A stretch of 64,000 bases of DNA from Brevundimonas naejangsanensis (GTDB lineage: Bacteria > Pseudomonadota > Alphaproteobacteria > Caulobacterales > Caulobacteraceae). The notes below the pieces were generated by a model. That model searched no databases. It was not told the origin of the DNA and saw nothing but the letters and a program-made list of their open reading frames with translations. Made by a program: the position numbers and the translations under genes. Below, piece by piece: positions 55,151 to 63,656 of the stretch (the first letter of the stretch is position 1; every line of letters starts with the position of its first letter). The stretch lies in NCBI RefSeq assembly GCF_003627995.1, contig NZ_CP032707.1, positions 1,912,501 through 1,976,500 of the forward strand, in the 5' to 3' direction.

Positions 55151-55801
55151 TCAGGCGACGCCCGGGGCCACCGTGTAGTCGGCCTCGGTCTTGGCCGCGA
55201 CCTCGTCCAGGGTCACGCCCTCGGCCAGTTCGATCAGCTCCAGGCCCGAGCCGTCCGGGTTGACGTCGAAGGTCGCCAGGTCGGTGATGATGCGGCTGAC
55301 CACGCCCGTGCCGGTCAGCGGCAGGGTGCATTCCTTCAGAACCTTGGACTGGCCGTGCTTGTTGGCGTGCTCCATGACCACGACCACGCGCTTGACGCCC
55401 GCGACCAGGTCCATGGCGCCGCCCATGCCCTTCACCAGCTTGCCGGGGATCATCCAGTTGGCGATGTCGCCGTTCTGGGCCACTTCCATCGCGCCCAGGA
55501 TCGACAGGTTGATGTGGCCGCCGCGGATCATGGCGAAGCTGTCGGCCGAGGAGAAGTAGGCGCTCTCGGGGATCTCGGTGATCGTCTGCTTGCCGGCGTT
55601 GATCAGGTCGGGATCTTCCTCGCCCTCATAGGGGAAGGGGCCCATGCCCAGCATGCCGTTCTCCGACTGCAGGGTCACGACCATGCCTTCGGGGATGTAG
55701 TTGGCCACCAGGGTCGGGATGCCGATGCCCAGGTTGACGTAGAAGCCGTCCTGCAGCTCCTTGGCGGCGCGTTCGGCCAGTTGTTCGCGAGTGCGGGCCA
55801 T
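55151..55801 (-). CDS. scoB: 3-oxoacid CoA-transferase, subunit B
   Basis: A 216-residue subunit carrying the catalytic glutamate Glu47 in LQSENGMLGMGPFPYEGEED, which forms the thioester intermediate. LGIGIPTLVANYIPEGM at about 24-40 and GGAMDLVAGVKRVVVVMEHA near 137 are family blocks. Together with subunit A it transfers CoA from succinyl-CoA to acetoacetate (or related acids), feeding ketone bodies or short fatty acids to thiolase. The ATG overlaps the stop of subunit A by four bases. Confidence 0.94.
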   Translation of the reverse strand: MARTREQLAERAAKELQDGFYVNLGIGIPTLVANYIPEGMVVTLQSENGMLGMGPFPYEGEEDPDLINAGKQTITEIPESAYFSSADSFAMIRGGHINLSILGAMEVAQNGDIANWMIPGKLVKGMGGAMDLVAGVKRVVVVMEHANKHGQSKVLKECTLPLTGTGVVSRIITDLATFDVNPDGSGLELIELAEGVTLDEVAAKTEADYTVAPGVA

Positions 55802-56505
55802 CAGGCGGCTTCCTTCTTGCGGACGGTGCGCTGTTCGATGCGCTTTTCGGACACGGTCTGGATCAGGCGGTCGACATAGACGCCCGGCGTGTGGATGCAG
55901 TCGGGGTCCAGCGAGCCGACGGGGACGATCTCCTCGACCTCGACGACGGTGACCTTGCCGGCTGTGGCCATCATCGGGTTGAAGTTGCGGGCCGTCTTGC
56001 GGAACACGAGGTTGCCGCGCTCGTCGGCCTTCCACGCCTTGATGATGGCCAGGTCGGCGACCAGGCCGGTCTCCATGATGTAGCGGCGGCCGTTGAACTC
56101 GCGCTCTTCCTTGCCTTCGGCCACCAGGGTGCCGACGCCGGTGGCGGTGAAGAAGGCCGGGATGCCCGCGCCGCCCGCGCGGATGCGCTCGGCCAGGGTG
56201 CCCTGGGGGTTGAACTCCAGCTGCAGCTCGCCGGCCAGGTACTGGCGCTCGAACTCCTTGTTCTCGCCGACGTAGGACGAGATCATCTTGGCGATCTGGC
56301 GCGTCTCCAGGAGCTGGCCCAGACCGAAGCCGTCCACGCCCGCATTGTTGGAGATGACCGTCAGGCCCTTGACGCCCGAGGCCTTCAGTCCCGCGATCAG
56401 GTTTTCGGGGATGCCGCACAGGCCGAAGCCGCCGGACATGACGGTCATGCCGTCGAATGTCAGCCCCTCCAGCGCGGACGTCACGTCAGCGTAGATCTTG
56501 CGCAT
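55801..56505 (-). CDS. scoA: 3-oxoacid CoA-transferase, subunit A
   Basis: A 234-residue subunit with the CoA-binding [17 protein letters not shown] (about 24-40), [14 protein letters not shown] (about 54-67), and [18 protein letters not shown] (about 108-125), all hallmark sequences of family I CoA-transferases. Translation is coupled to subunit B. The operon diverges from the S9 peptidase gene. Confidence 0.95.
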   Translation of the reverse strand: MRKIYADVTSALEGLTFDGMTVMSGGFGLCGIPENLIAGLKASGVKGLTVISNNAGVDGFGLGQLLETRQIAKMISSYVGENKEFERQYLAGELQLEFNPQGTLAERIRAGGAGIPAFFTATGVGTLVAEGKEEREFNGRRYIMETGLVADLAIIKAWKADERGNLVFRKTARNFNPMMATAGKVTVVEVEEIVPVGSLDPDCIHTPGVYVDRLIQTVSEKRIEQRTVRKKEAA

Positions 56506-56692
56506 CGCTCTCCCTTTTTCACCGTCTGATGAATATTGCGGTCTTATCCGTCCTTAAAGCGGGCGAGGGCGGCGGGCAAGCGGCAAGCGCGGCTGTCAGG
56601 CGGGCGATCCGTCCAAGCCTGACGGTTGACCCCGAAGGCGGAGGGCTCCAAACCGGACGCTACGTAAAATCGTCTCAGTGGGGAAAAATCTG

Positions 56693-59134
56693 ATGCGTCA
56701 TCGACTGCTGCGGGCCGCGCTGCCCGCCCTGGTTCTCGCCGCCGCCGTTCCGGCCCTGGCCCTGCCGGTTGCGGCGATGGCCCAGGACGCGGCGCCCACC
56801 TATCACCAGCCGCCGTCGCCGATCGCCCAGATCCTGGACGCCAAGCCCAATCCGGGCGTCAGCGTCAGCCCCGACCGCAAGACCCTGCTGCTGAGCGACC
56901 GCTCCAACCTGCCGGCCATCGCCGAACTGGCCGAGCCGATGCTGCGTCTGGGCGGCTATCGCATCAATCCCAAGAACAACGGCCCGGCCAACAGCCGCGT
57001 CTCCTGGCTGACGGGGCTCAGCTTCCAGGCGGTCGACGGCGGCGCCGCGCGCGCGGTGACGGGCCTGCCCGCCAATGCGCGCCTGACCAATGTGTCCTGG
57101 GCGCCGAACGGCCAGGCGGTGGCCTTCCTGATCAATGCGCCGAACGGGCTGGAGCTGTGGACGGCCGACGTCGCCCAGGCCAAGGCGCGCAAGCTGAACG
57201 GCCCCATGGTCAACGCTGCCGTCGGTTCGGGCTTCTCCTGGCTGCCGGACTCCTCGGGCCTGCTGGTGCTGGCGGTTCCGGCCGGGCGCGGCGTGGCGCC
57301 GAACGTGGACCATCCGCCGGAAGGCCCGATCGTGGACGAGACCGGCGGCCGCGCGGCCCCGGTGCGCACCTATCAGGATCTGCTGGCCAATGCCGGCGAC
57401 GAAGCCCTGTTCACCTACTACTTCACCAGCCAGCCGACGGTGGTGTCGCTGAACGGGCGGGCCCGCACCGTGGGCCAGCCGGGCGTGGTGATGGACGCCT
57501 CGGTCTCGCCCGACGGCCGCTACGTCCTGCAGACGCGGGTCAAGAAGCCTTACTCCTATGTGGTTCCGGCGCGTCTGTTCCCGACCGATGTCATCGTCAC
57601 CGACCTGAACGGGCGCGAGGTTCACCGCGTGGCCGACCTGCCGCTGCGCGACAATGTGCCGACGCCGTTCGACGCCGTGGCCCCCGGTCCGCGTTCGGTC
57701 CAGTGGCGGGCTGACGCCGACGCGACCCTGGTCTGGGCCGAGGCCCAGGACGGCGGTGATCCGCGCAACGCCGCCGAGGTGCGCGACCGCGTCTTCATGC
57801 TGCGCGCGCCGTTCAACGACCGTCCTCAGGTGCTGATCGACCTGAAGGAACGTTACGCCGGGACCACCTGGGGCCGGAACGACGTGGCCATCGTCAACAG
57901 CCGCTGGTTCAACACCCGCCACGAGACCCGCACCCTGGTCGATCCGTCGAACCCCGGCGCGGGCCGCGTCCTGGTCGATCGCAACTATCAGGACCGCTAC
58001 AATGATCCGGGCTCGGTGGTGACCGAGCCGAACGCGCGCGGCCGCTCGGTCATGCGCTTCAACGCCGACGGCTCCAAGGTCTTCGTCGAGGGCGACGGCG
58101 CCACGCGTCAGGGCCAGTATCCCTTCCTCGACCTGATGGACCTGAAGACCGGCGAGACCGAGCGCGTCTGGCGCTCGGCCCAGGGCGAGTATGAGACGGT
58201 CGTCGGCGTGCTGGACGAGAACGGCCGCAAGCTGGTCACCTACCGCGAAAGCCGCAGCGACCCGGCCAACCTGCGCGTGCGCGACCTGGACGGCGGCGTG
58301 ACGGCCCTGACCCACTTCCCGGACCCGGCGCCGCAGCTGGCCGGGGTCAGCCGCCAGCTGATCACCTACACCCGCGACGACGGGGTGGAGCTGTCGGGGA
58401 CGCTGTATCTTCCCGCCGGCTACGACAAGGACCGCGACGGCCCGCTGCCGCTGCTGATGTGGGCCTATCCGGCCGAGTTCACCGACGCGGCCGTGGCCGG
58501 CCAGGTCGTTGACACCGACAACCGCTTCGTGCGCCCGTCGGGGTCGAGCCACCTGTTCCTGCTGACCCAGGGCTACGCCGTCCTGGACAACCCGACGATG
58601 CCGATCATCGGCCGCGACGGGGCCGAGCCGAACGACACCTACATCGAGCAGCTGTCGGCCAGCGCCAAGGCGGCGGTCGACGCCGTGGTGGCCCTGGGCG
58701 TGGCGGATCGCGAGCGCATCGCGGTGGGCGGCCACTCCTACGGCGCCTTCATGACGGCCAACCTGCTGGCCCACACCGATCTGTTCAAGACCGGCATCGC
58801 GCGTTCGGGCGCCTATAACCGCACCCTGACGCCGTTCGGCTTCCAGGCCGAGCAGCGCACCTATTGGGAGGCGACCGAGACCTATACGGAGATGTCGCCC
58901 TTCACCTACGCCAACAAGGTGAACGAGCCGATCCTGCTGATCCACGGCGAGGCCGACGACAACTCGGGCACCTTCCCGGTGCAGTCGGAGCGCTTCTATG
59001 CGGCGCTGAAGGGCAATGGGGCGACGGCGCGCTATGTCGTCCTGCCACTGGAGGCCCACGGCTACCGCGCGCGGGAATCGGTTGGGCACGCTCTGTACGA
59101 GATGTCGTCCTGGCTGGACCGCTGGATGAAGTAG
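56693..59134 (+). CDS. Secreted S9D-type glutamyl endopeptidase
   Basis: An 813-residue prolyl-oligopeptidase-family enzyme with a signal peptide (about 1-30) and a long beta-propeller before the alpha/beta hydrolase domain. The catalytic triad is Ser682 (GGHSYGAFMTANLLAH), Asp755 or 756 (GEADDNSGTFP) and His789 (EAHGYRARES). The surrounding blocks IARSGAYNRTLTPFGFQAE and YTEMSPFTYANKVNEPILLI match the glutamyl endopeptidase (MEROPS S9D, cGEP-type) group, otherwise well known from chloroplasts. It would cleave peptides after Glu in the periplasm. ATG 56693 is chosen with GGGGA upstream; a GTG at 56678 overlaps it. Confidence 0.88.
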   Translation: MRHRLLRAALPALVLAAAVPALALPVAAMAQDAAPTYHQPPSPIAQILDAKPNPGVSVSPDRKTLLLSDRSNLPAIAELAEPMLRLGGYRINPKNNGPANSRVSWLTGLSFQAVDGGAARAVTGLPANARLTNVSWAPNGQAVAFLINAPNGLELWTADVAQAKARKLNGPMVNAAVGSGFSWLPDSSGLLVLAVPAGRGVAPNVDHPPEGPIVDETGGRAAPVRTYQDLLANAGDEALFTYYFTSQPTVVSLNGRARTVGQPGVVMDASVSPDGRYVLQTRVKKPYSYVVPARLFPTDVIVTDLNGREVHRVADLPLRDNVPTPFDAVAPGPRSVQWRADADATLVWAEAQDGGDPRNAAEVRDRVFMLRAPFNDRPQVLIDLKERYAGTTWGRNDVAIVNSRWFNTRHETRTLVDPSNPGAGRVLVDRNYQDRYNDPGSVVTEPNARGRSVMRFNADGSKVFVEGDGATRQGQYPFLDLMDLKTGETERVWRSAQGEYETVVGVLDENGRKLVTYRESRSDPANLRVRDLDGGVTALTHFPDPAPQLAGVSRQLITYTRDDGVELSGTLYLPAGYDKDRDGPLPLLMWAYPAEFTDAAVAGQVVDTDNRFVRPSGSSHLFLLTQGYAVLDNPTMPIIGRDGAEPNDTYIEQLSASAKAAVDAVVALGVADRERIAVGGHSYGAFMTANLLAHTDLFKTGIARSGAYNRTLTPFGFQAEQRTYWEATETYTEMSPFTYANKVNEPILLIHGEADDNSGTFPVQSERFYAALKGNGATARYVVLPLEAHGYRARESVGHALYEMSSWLDRWMK

Positions 59135-59140
59135 AACGCA

Positions 59141-59288
59141 GCCCTTCTCCCCTTGTGGGAGAAGGTGGCCCGTCAGGGCCGGATGAGGGGTGTTGGCTCC
59201 ATGCTTGATTGGAGCCGACAGCCTCGCATCCTCGCACCCCTCATCCGTCCGGCTACGCCGTCCACCTTCTCCCGCAAGGGGAGAAGGG
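59141..59288. repeat. Paired palindromic repeat, family R5
   Basis: Left arm (59141-59192): CCTTCTCCCCTTGTGGGAG followed by GGTGGCCCGTCAGGGCCGGA; right arm (59235-59288) mirrors it: CCTCATCCGTCCGGCTACG and CCTTCTCCCGCAAGGGGAG. It fills the space between the convergent S9 peptidase and LysR genes and ends at the LysR stop codon. Confidence 0.83.
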
Positions 59289-60179
59289 TCATTTGTCCCA
59301 TTCTGGGACATCGCCATACAGGCCGCTCAGGAAGTCGATGAAGGCGCGGACGCGGGTTTCGGCCCGCGCCCGCCCCGCCGTCAGGGCGAAGATCGCCACG
59401 TCGGACGAGCCGGCATATTGAGGCAGCACCACCTTCAGCCGCCCGTCCTTCAGTTCCTCGCCGACGTCCCAGGTCGAGCGCAGGGCGACGCCGAGGCCCG
59501 CCAGGGCCAGTTCGCGCGCCACTTCGCTGGAGTTGGTCCGCACCCGGCTGCGGGCGCGGAAGACGACGGGGCCTTCGGGGCCTTCGAGACGCCAGGTCGA
59601 CTGGTTCTCGGCCGCCAGCTGGGCGTGTCGGCGCAGATCGTCGAGACTTTCCGGCGCGCCGTGCGCGGCCAGATAGGTGGGCGCCGCGCACAGCACCCGC
59701 CGGTTCGGTGCCAGCCGGTGCATCAGCGGGTTTTCCGCCTCATAGCTGCCGATCCGCACCGCCACGTCCACGTCCTCGGCCATCAGGTCGACGAAGGCAT
59801 CGGACAGGTTCAGCTCCAGCGTCAGGCGAGGCTGTGCCGCCAGAAACGGCTGGAGCAGCGGCGCCAGCCGCCGCCGCCCGAAGGAGGTCGGGGCCGAGAC
59901 GCGCAGCAGGCCGCGCGCCTGGGTCGTGCGGCGCGACACCACGGCCTCCAGGTCCTCGACCCCTTCTAGCAGTTGCGCCGCGCGGTCATAGACCAGCCGC
60001 CCCGCCTCGGTCGGAGCCAGGCGGCGCGAGGTGCGCTCGATCAGGCGCACCCCCAGCCGGTCCTCCAGCCGCGCCAGCCTGCGCGAGGCCACGGCGGGCG
60101 ACAGGTCCAGCCGACGTGCCGCGGCGGACAGGCTGCCTTCCTCGAGAGCGCGGACGAAGATCTCGTATTCGGCCAGCAT
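59289..60179 (-). CDS. LysR-family transcriptional regulator
   Basis: A 296-residue regulator: HTH at about 5-60 (FVRALEEGSLSAAARRLDLS then SPAVASRRLARLEDRLGVRL) and a periplasmic-binding-protein-like effector domain from about 90 with RVSAPTSFGRRRLAPLLQPF. It belongs to the CrgA/AaeR-like branch. Divergent from malate synthase G with 252 bases between, so it may regulate glcB; the R3 repeat pair lies in this region. Confidence 0.93.
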   Translation of the reverse strand: MLAEYEIFVRALEEGSLSAAARRLDLSPAVASRRLARLEDRLGVRLIERTSRRLAPTEAGRLVYDRAAQLLEGVEDLEAVVSRRTTQARGLLRVSAPTSFGRRRLAPLLQPFLAAQPRLTLELNLSDAFVDLMAEDVDVAVRIGSYEAENPLMHRLAPNRRVLCAAPTYLAAHGAPESLDDLRRHAQLAAENQSTWRLEGPEGPVVFRARSRVRTNSSEVARELALAGLGVALRSTWDVGEELKDGRLKVVLPQYAGSSDVAIFALTAGRARAETRVRAFIDFLSGLYGDVPEWDK

Positions 60180-60281
60180 GGCGGCGCCTCATCTTTGTGG
60201 ATTCGGCAAAGATAAGCGTCTTTCTTCGCCGTGGATAGTGCGTGCTGTCCAGAGTAGCTTTGAAGCTGCCGCCTCTCTCGA

Positions 60282-60379
60282 TCGTCATCCTCGGCCCTGT
60301 GCCGAGGATTCAGAAACGCCGACGTTGATCGTGAGGGACGCCGCCCATTGGATTCTCGGGACAAGCCCGAGAATGACGG
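60282..60379. repeat. Paired palindromic repeat, family R3, in a divergent promoter region
   Basis: Left arm 60282-60311 (CGTCATCCTCGGCCCTGTGC and on) and right arm 60350-60379 (GATTCTCGGGACAAGCCCGA then GAATGACG), inverted. This is the only R3 pair between divergent genes (LysR and glcB). The left palindrome has weakened (CTCGGCCCTGTGCCGAG). Confidence 0.8.
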
Positions 60380-60431
60380 ATGAAGGAAAAGCCTGTGACC
60401 CCCTGCGGGGCGCGGGACGAAGGAGACCGCC

Positions 60432-62600
60432 ATGTTCGACGCCCCCGAAACCTCCGCCTACGTCCGCCACGGCGGGCTGAAGGTCGCCGCCGAACTGGAC
60501 GTCTTCGTGCGCGATCAGGCGGCGCCTGGCACGGGCGTTACGGCCGAGGCCTTCTGGGCCGGGGTCGAGGGGCTGCTGGCCCGGTTCGGTCGCCGCAACC
60601 GCGACCTGCTGGAGCGCCGCGACCAGCTTCAGGTCAGGCTGGACGACTGGCACCGCGCCTATCCGGGCCCGCCGGATCAGGCGGCCTATCAGGCCTATCT
60701 GCGCGAGATCGGCTACATTGAGCCCGAGCGCGAAGACGTGCAGGCCGAGACGGCTGACGTCGACCCCGAGATCGCCAGCATGGCTGGGCCGCAACTGGTC
60801 GTGCCCCTGACCAACGCCCGCTATTTGCTGAACGCGGCCAATGCGCGTTGGGGCAGCCTGTATGACGCCCTCTATGGCACGGATGCGCTGGGCGAGGCGC
60901 CCCAGGCGGGCGGCTATGATGCCGAACGCGGCGCCCGCGTCATCGCCCGCGCCCGCGCCTTCCTGGATCAGGCGGCGCCCTTGGCCGAGGGCGGCCACGG
61001 CGAGGCGGTCGGCTATCGCGTCGAGGACGGGCGGCTGATCGTCGCCCTGTCCGGCGGGCGCGAGACGGGGCTGGCCGATCCGGCCGTCTTCGCGGGCCAT
61101 GCGGGCGAGGCGCCGTCGCCGTCGGGCGTCCTGCTGCGTCACAACGGCCTGCATCTGGAGATCGTCATCGACCGCGCGCACCGCATCGGTCGGGATGACC
61201 CGGCGGGCGTCGCCGATGTCGTGGTCGAGGCGGCCCTGTCGGCCATCGCCGACGCCGAGGACAGCGTCGCCGCCGTCGATGCGGCGGACAAGCGGCTGGT
61301 CTACGCCAACTGGCTGGGCCTGATGCGCGGCGACCTTCAGGCCGAGTTCGAGAAGGACGGCCGCGCGGTCGAGCGGCGCTTGAACCCGGACCGCCTCTAT
61401 ACGGCGCCGGACGGCTCGGCGCTGGCGCTGAAGGGGCGCAGCCTGATGCTGGTGCGCAACGTCGGCCTGCACCTGACGACCGACGCCGTGCTGGACGCTC
61501 ACGGGCGCGAGACGCCCGAACACCTGCTGGACATCGCCATGACCGGCCTGATCGGCCTGCACGACCTGAAGCGCCCGGCCATTGAGCGCAACAGCCCGGC
61601 GGGCTCGGTCTATGTCGTGCGGCCCAAGATGCACGGTTCGGACGAGACAGCCTTCGCCGACGACCTGTTCGGCGCGGTCGAGGCCATGCTGGGCCTGCCC
61701 GCCCTGACGCTGAAGATGGGCATTATGGACGAGGAGCGCCGCACCAGCGTCAATCTGATGAACTGCATCGCGGCGGCGAAGGGGCGGGTGGTCTTCATCA
61801 ACACGGGCTTCCTGGATCGCACGGGCGACGAGATCCACACGGTGATGGAGGGCGGTCCCGTCGTGCGCAAGGAGGCGGTGCGCGAGACCGGCTGGATCAA
61901 GGCCTATGAGGACCGCAACGTCGACATCGGCCTGAAGGCGGGCCTGTCGGGCCGGGCCCAGATCGGCAAGGGGATGTGGGCCGCGCCCGACCGCATGGGC
62001 GACATGCTGGCGGCCAAGGCGGGCCATCCGCGCGCGGGCGCCTCGACGGCCTGGGTGCCTTCGCCGACGGCGGCGACGCTGCACGCCCTGCATTATCACG
62101 AGGTCGACGTCTGGGCGCGGCAGGCCGAGATCGCAACGCGTCCCGCGACGGGACTGGCGCCCCTGCTGACCCCGCCGTTCGCGACGGGAACGCCCGGCGC
62201 CGACGAAATCCGGCAGGAGCTGGACAACAACGCCCAGGGCATCCTCGGCTACGTCGTGCGTTGGGTGGATCAGGGCGTCGGCTGCTCCAAGGTGCCGGAC
62301 ATCCACGACGTGGGCCTGATGGAGGACCGGGCGACGCTGCGGATCTCCAGCCAGCACCTGGCCAACTGGCTGCGCCACGGCGTCACGACCGAGGAAGAGG
62401 TCATGGCGGCCCTGAAGCGGATGGCCGTGGTGGTGGACCGCCAGAACGCGGGCGATCCGGCCTATCGCCCCCTGGCGCCCGCCTATGACGGCCCGGCCTG
62501 GCAGGCGGCCTGCGACCTGGTCTTCAAGGGCCGCGAGCAGCCGAACGGCTACACCGAACACCTGCTGACCCACTGGCGGCGCAAGGCCAAGGCGGGCTGA
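60432..62600 (+). CDS. glcB: Malate synthase G
   Basis: A 722-residue enzyme condensing glyoxylate and acetyl-CoA to malate, needed for growth on acetate, glycolate or fatty acids. The length is that of MSG. Active-site segments are visible: [37 protein letters not shown] (catalytic Glu and nearby Arg), [14 protein letters not shown] (metal-binding Asp) and [20 protein letters not shown] (catalytic Asp631 equivalent). Full N-terminal clasp and C-terminal domain are present. No isocitrate lyase gene is in the window. Divergent LysR gene upstream may control it. AAGGAGACC precedes the ATG. Confidence 0.97.
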   Translation: MFDAPETSAYVRHGGLKVAAELDVFVRDQAAPGTGVTAEAFWAGVEGLLARFGRRNRDLLERRDQLQVRLDDWHRAYPGPPDQAAYQAYLREIGYIEPEREDVQAETADVDPEIASMAGPQLVVPLTNARYLLNAANARWGSLYDALYGTDALGEAPQAGGYDAERGARVIARARAFLDQAAPLAEGGHGEAVGYRVEDGRLIVALSGGRETGLADPAVFAGHAGEAPSPSGVLLRHNGLHLEIVIDRAHRIGRDDPAGVADVVVEAALSAIADAEDSVAAVDAADKRLVYANWLGLMRGDLQAEFEKDGRAVERRLNPDRLYTAPDGSALALKGRSLMLVRNVGLHLTTDAVLDAHGRETPEHLLDIAMTGLIGLHDLKRPAIERNSPAGSVYVVRPKMHGSDETAFADDLFGAVEAMLGLPALTLKMGIMDEERRTSVNLMNCIAAAKGRVVFINTGFLDRTGDEIHTVMEGGPVVRKEAVRETGWIKAYEDRNVDIGLKAGLSGRAQIGKGMWAAPDRMGDMLAAKAGHPRAGASTAWVPSPTAATLHALHYHEVDVWARQAEIATRPATGLAPLLTPPFATGTPGADEIRQELDNNAQGILGYVVRWVDQGVGCSKVPDIHDVGLMEDRATLRISSQHLANWLRHGVTTEEEVMAALKRMAVVVDRQNAGDPAYRPLAPAYDGPAWQAACDLVFKGREQPNGYTEHLLTHWRRKAKAG

Positions 62601-62680
62601 AGCTCACAAGAAAACCCCTGCAATCCCATAATGAAACATTCGCTTGCCCTGCTGGCGACGTCGCCCTAGAGAGCTTGACG

Positions 62681-62695
62681 TTAACGTTTCATTAA
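62681..62695 (+). promoter_or_regulatory. Perfect CtrA box (TTAA-N7-TTAA)
   Basis: TTAACGTTTCATTAA fits the full CtrA consensus, followed by the favoured C. It lies 135-149 bases upstream of the GTG of the pilin-like gene, the only nearby plus-strand gene. Such spacing fits a promoter whose transcript has a long leader. Confidence 0.72.
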
Positions 62696-62700
62696 CCATT

Positions 62701-62726
62701 GTTCGGGCGGCCGTAGCCGCCTGAAC
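62701..62726. other. Long dyad just downstream of the CtrA box
   Basis: Perfect stem of 11 pairs (one G-T): GTTCGGGCGGC-cgta-GCCGCCTGAAC. It starts 6 bases after the CtrA box, so it lies around or just after the likely transcription start. It may be a protein-binding operator or a structured 5' leader; there is no T-run to make it a terminator for glcB, though it could serve partly as one. Confidence 0.6.
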
Positions 62727-62829
62727 GCTGGAAAGTGTGCCGAAATGGGATGGCACGCCTCTTGGAACGCTGACCGCTGAAGCCCTCGCGGAGAGGGCGC
62801 CGCGATCTGCGGCCAAGGGGAGGCGACTG

Positions 62830-63408
62830 GTGAAGCTCGGGGGGACCACTTCCACTGCGAAGCGCGCAAGCACGCGCCTGGCGGCCTGTGCATTCGGCGC
62901 GCTGGCGCTGGCCGCTGCGGCCGCCGCGCCGGCGAGGGCTGAGACAATGGTCGCCGACGGCGCGCGGCTGGACGTCGAGGTGACGGGCCGCATCACGGCC
63001 AGCTGTCGCCTGGCGGGCGGCGGCGACATCGATTTCGGTGAACTCACCGGCGGCCAGCAGGTCGATGCGGAATTCGCCCTGGCGTGCAACGTGCCCTTCG
63101 ACATCAGCTTCCAGTCGCAGAGCGGCGGCCTGGCTCACGTGAGCAAGCCGCGCGGCGAGGGGCCCTTCGCAGGCCTGCTCGGCTACACCCTGAGTGTCGC
63201 CATCCCGACCCTCAGCCCCCATGCGGCGACGCTGGGCGGCACGTTCGCCAGTCAGAACCTGATGGCCAAGAAGACCCTCAGCAGCGGCGACGGCATCGCC
63301 CAGGGCGGCGGCCGCATCCAGATTCGCACCGATCGATTGGAAGGCGCTGGTCTTCTGGCTGGCGAGTATTCGGAAGTGCTAAATATCACTCTGACGCCAA
63401 GAGTGTAG
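62830..63408 (+). CDS. Secreted beta-rich protein resembling SCPU/CsuA-type pilins
   Basis: A 192-residue exported protein. The signal peptide covers about 1-38 with cleavage near ARA-E. The mature part starts LDVEVTGRITASCRLAGGGD and shows the spore-coat-U-like pattern V-T-A-x-C ... DFGEL near residues 52-70, then an alternating strand pattern to the C-terminus NITLTPRV. Two cysteines (about 57 and 79) could form the family's disulfide. Proteins of this type form chaperone-usher pili or surface layers. GTG at 62830 with GGGGAGG seven bases upstream is the start. Identification is by pattern only. Confidence 0.6.
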   Translation: MKLGGTTSTAKRASTRLAACAFGALALAAAAAAPARAETMVADGARLDVEVTGRITASCRLAGGGDIDFGELTGGQQVDAEFALACNVPFDISFQSQSGGLAHVSKPRGEGPFAGLLGYTLSVAIPTLSPHAATLGGTFASQNLMAKKTLSSGDGIAQGGGRIQIRTDRLEGAGLLAGEYSEVLNITLTPRV

Positions 63409-63448
63409 CGCTCCAGCTGCATTATCAATGTATTCGATAGATTTCTAG

Positions 63449-63475
63449 GCGACCGATCTTGATATGATCGGTCGC
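63449..63475. terminator. Perfect 10-bp dyad between the two secreted-protein genes
   Basis: GCGACCGATC-TTGATAT-GATCGGTCGC, 40 bases past the stop. No clear T-run follows, so a terminator role is likely but unproven; it could also be a regulator site. Confidence 0.55.
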
Positions 63476-63556
63476 TAAAGGTGTTTAATTGGGGCAGTTT
63501 ATTTATCCCCTTGCGGTTGAATTGAAGAAAACATGCCTAACGGCGGTTTATTTTCA

Positions 63557-63584
63557 TTGACTTGCTTTTTAGCGTCTTGCTAAC
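63557..63584 (+). promoter_or_regulatory. Likely housekeeping promoter upstream of the last gene
   Basis: TTGACT, 16-base spacer, GCTAAC. The -10 is close to the GCTANAWC pattern of Caulobacter housekeeping promoters. It lies 72-99 bases upstream of the ATG in a stretch clearly AT-richer than its surroundings. Confidence 0.5.
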
Positions 63585-63656
63585 AAATCCTCAGATCGGG
63601 GGGGCTTCTCCATCTCGGTCGGCACATTTCGTCAGAACCTCGCTTGGAGAATTCCT

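Noticed and set aside
56675..62573. Long minus-strand open frames (880 and 762 codons) opposite the S9 peptidase and malate synthase G.
   Set aside because: Mirror frames of strongly supported genes; composition is His/Gln/Arg/Gly-rich without motifs.
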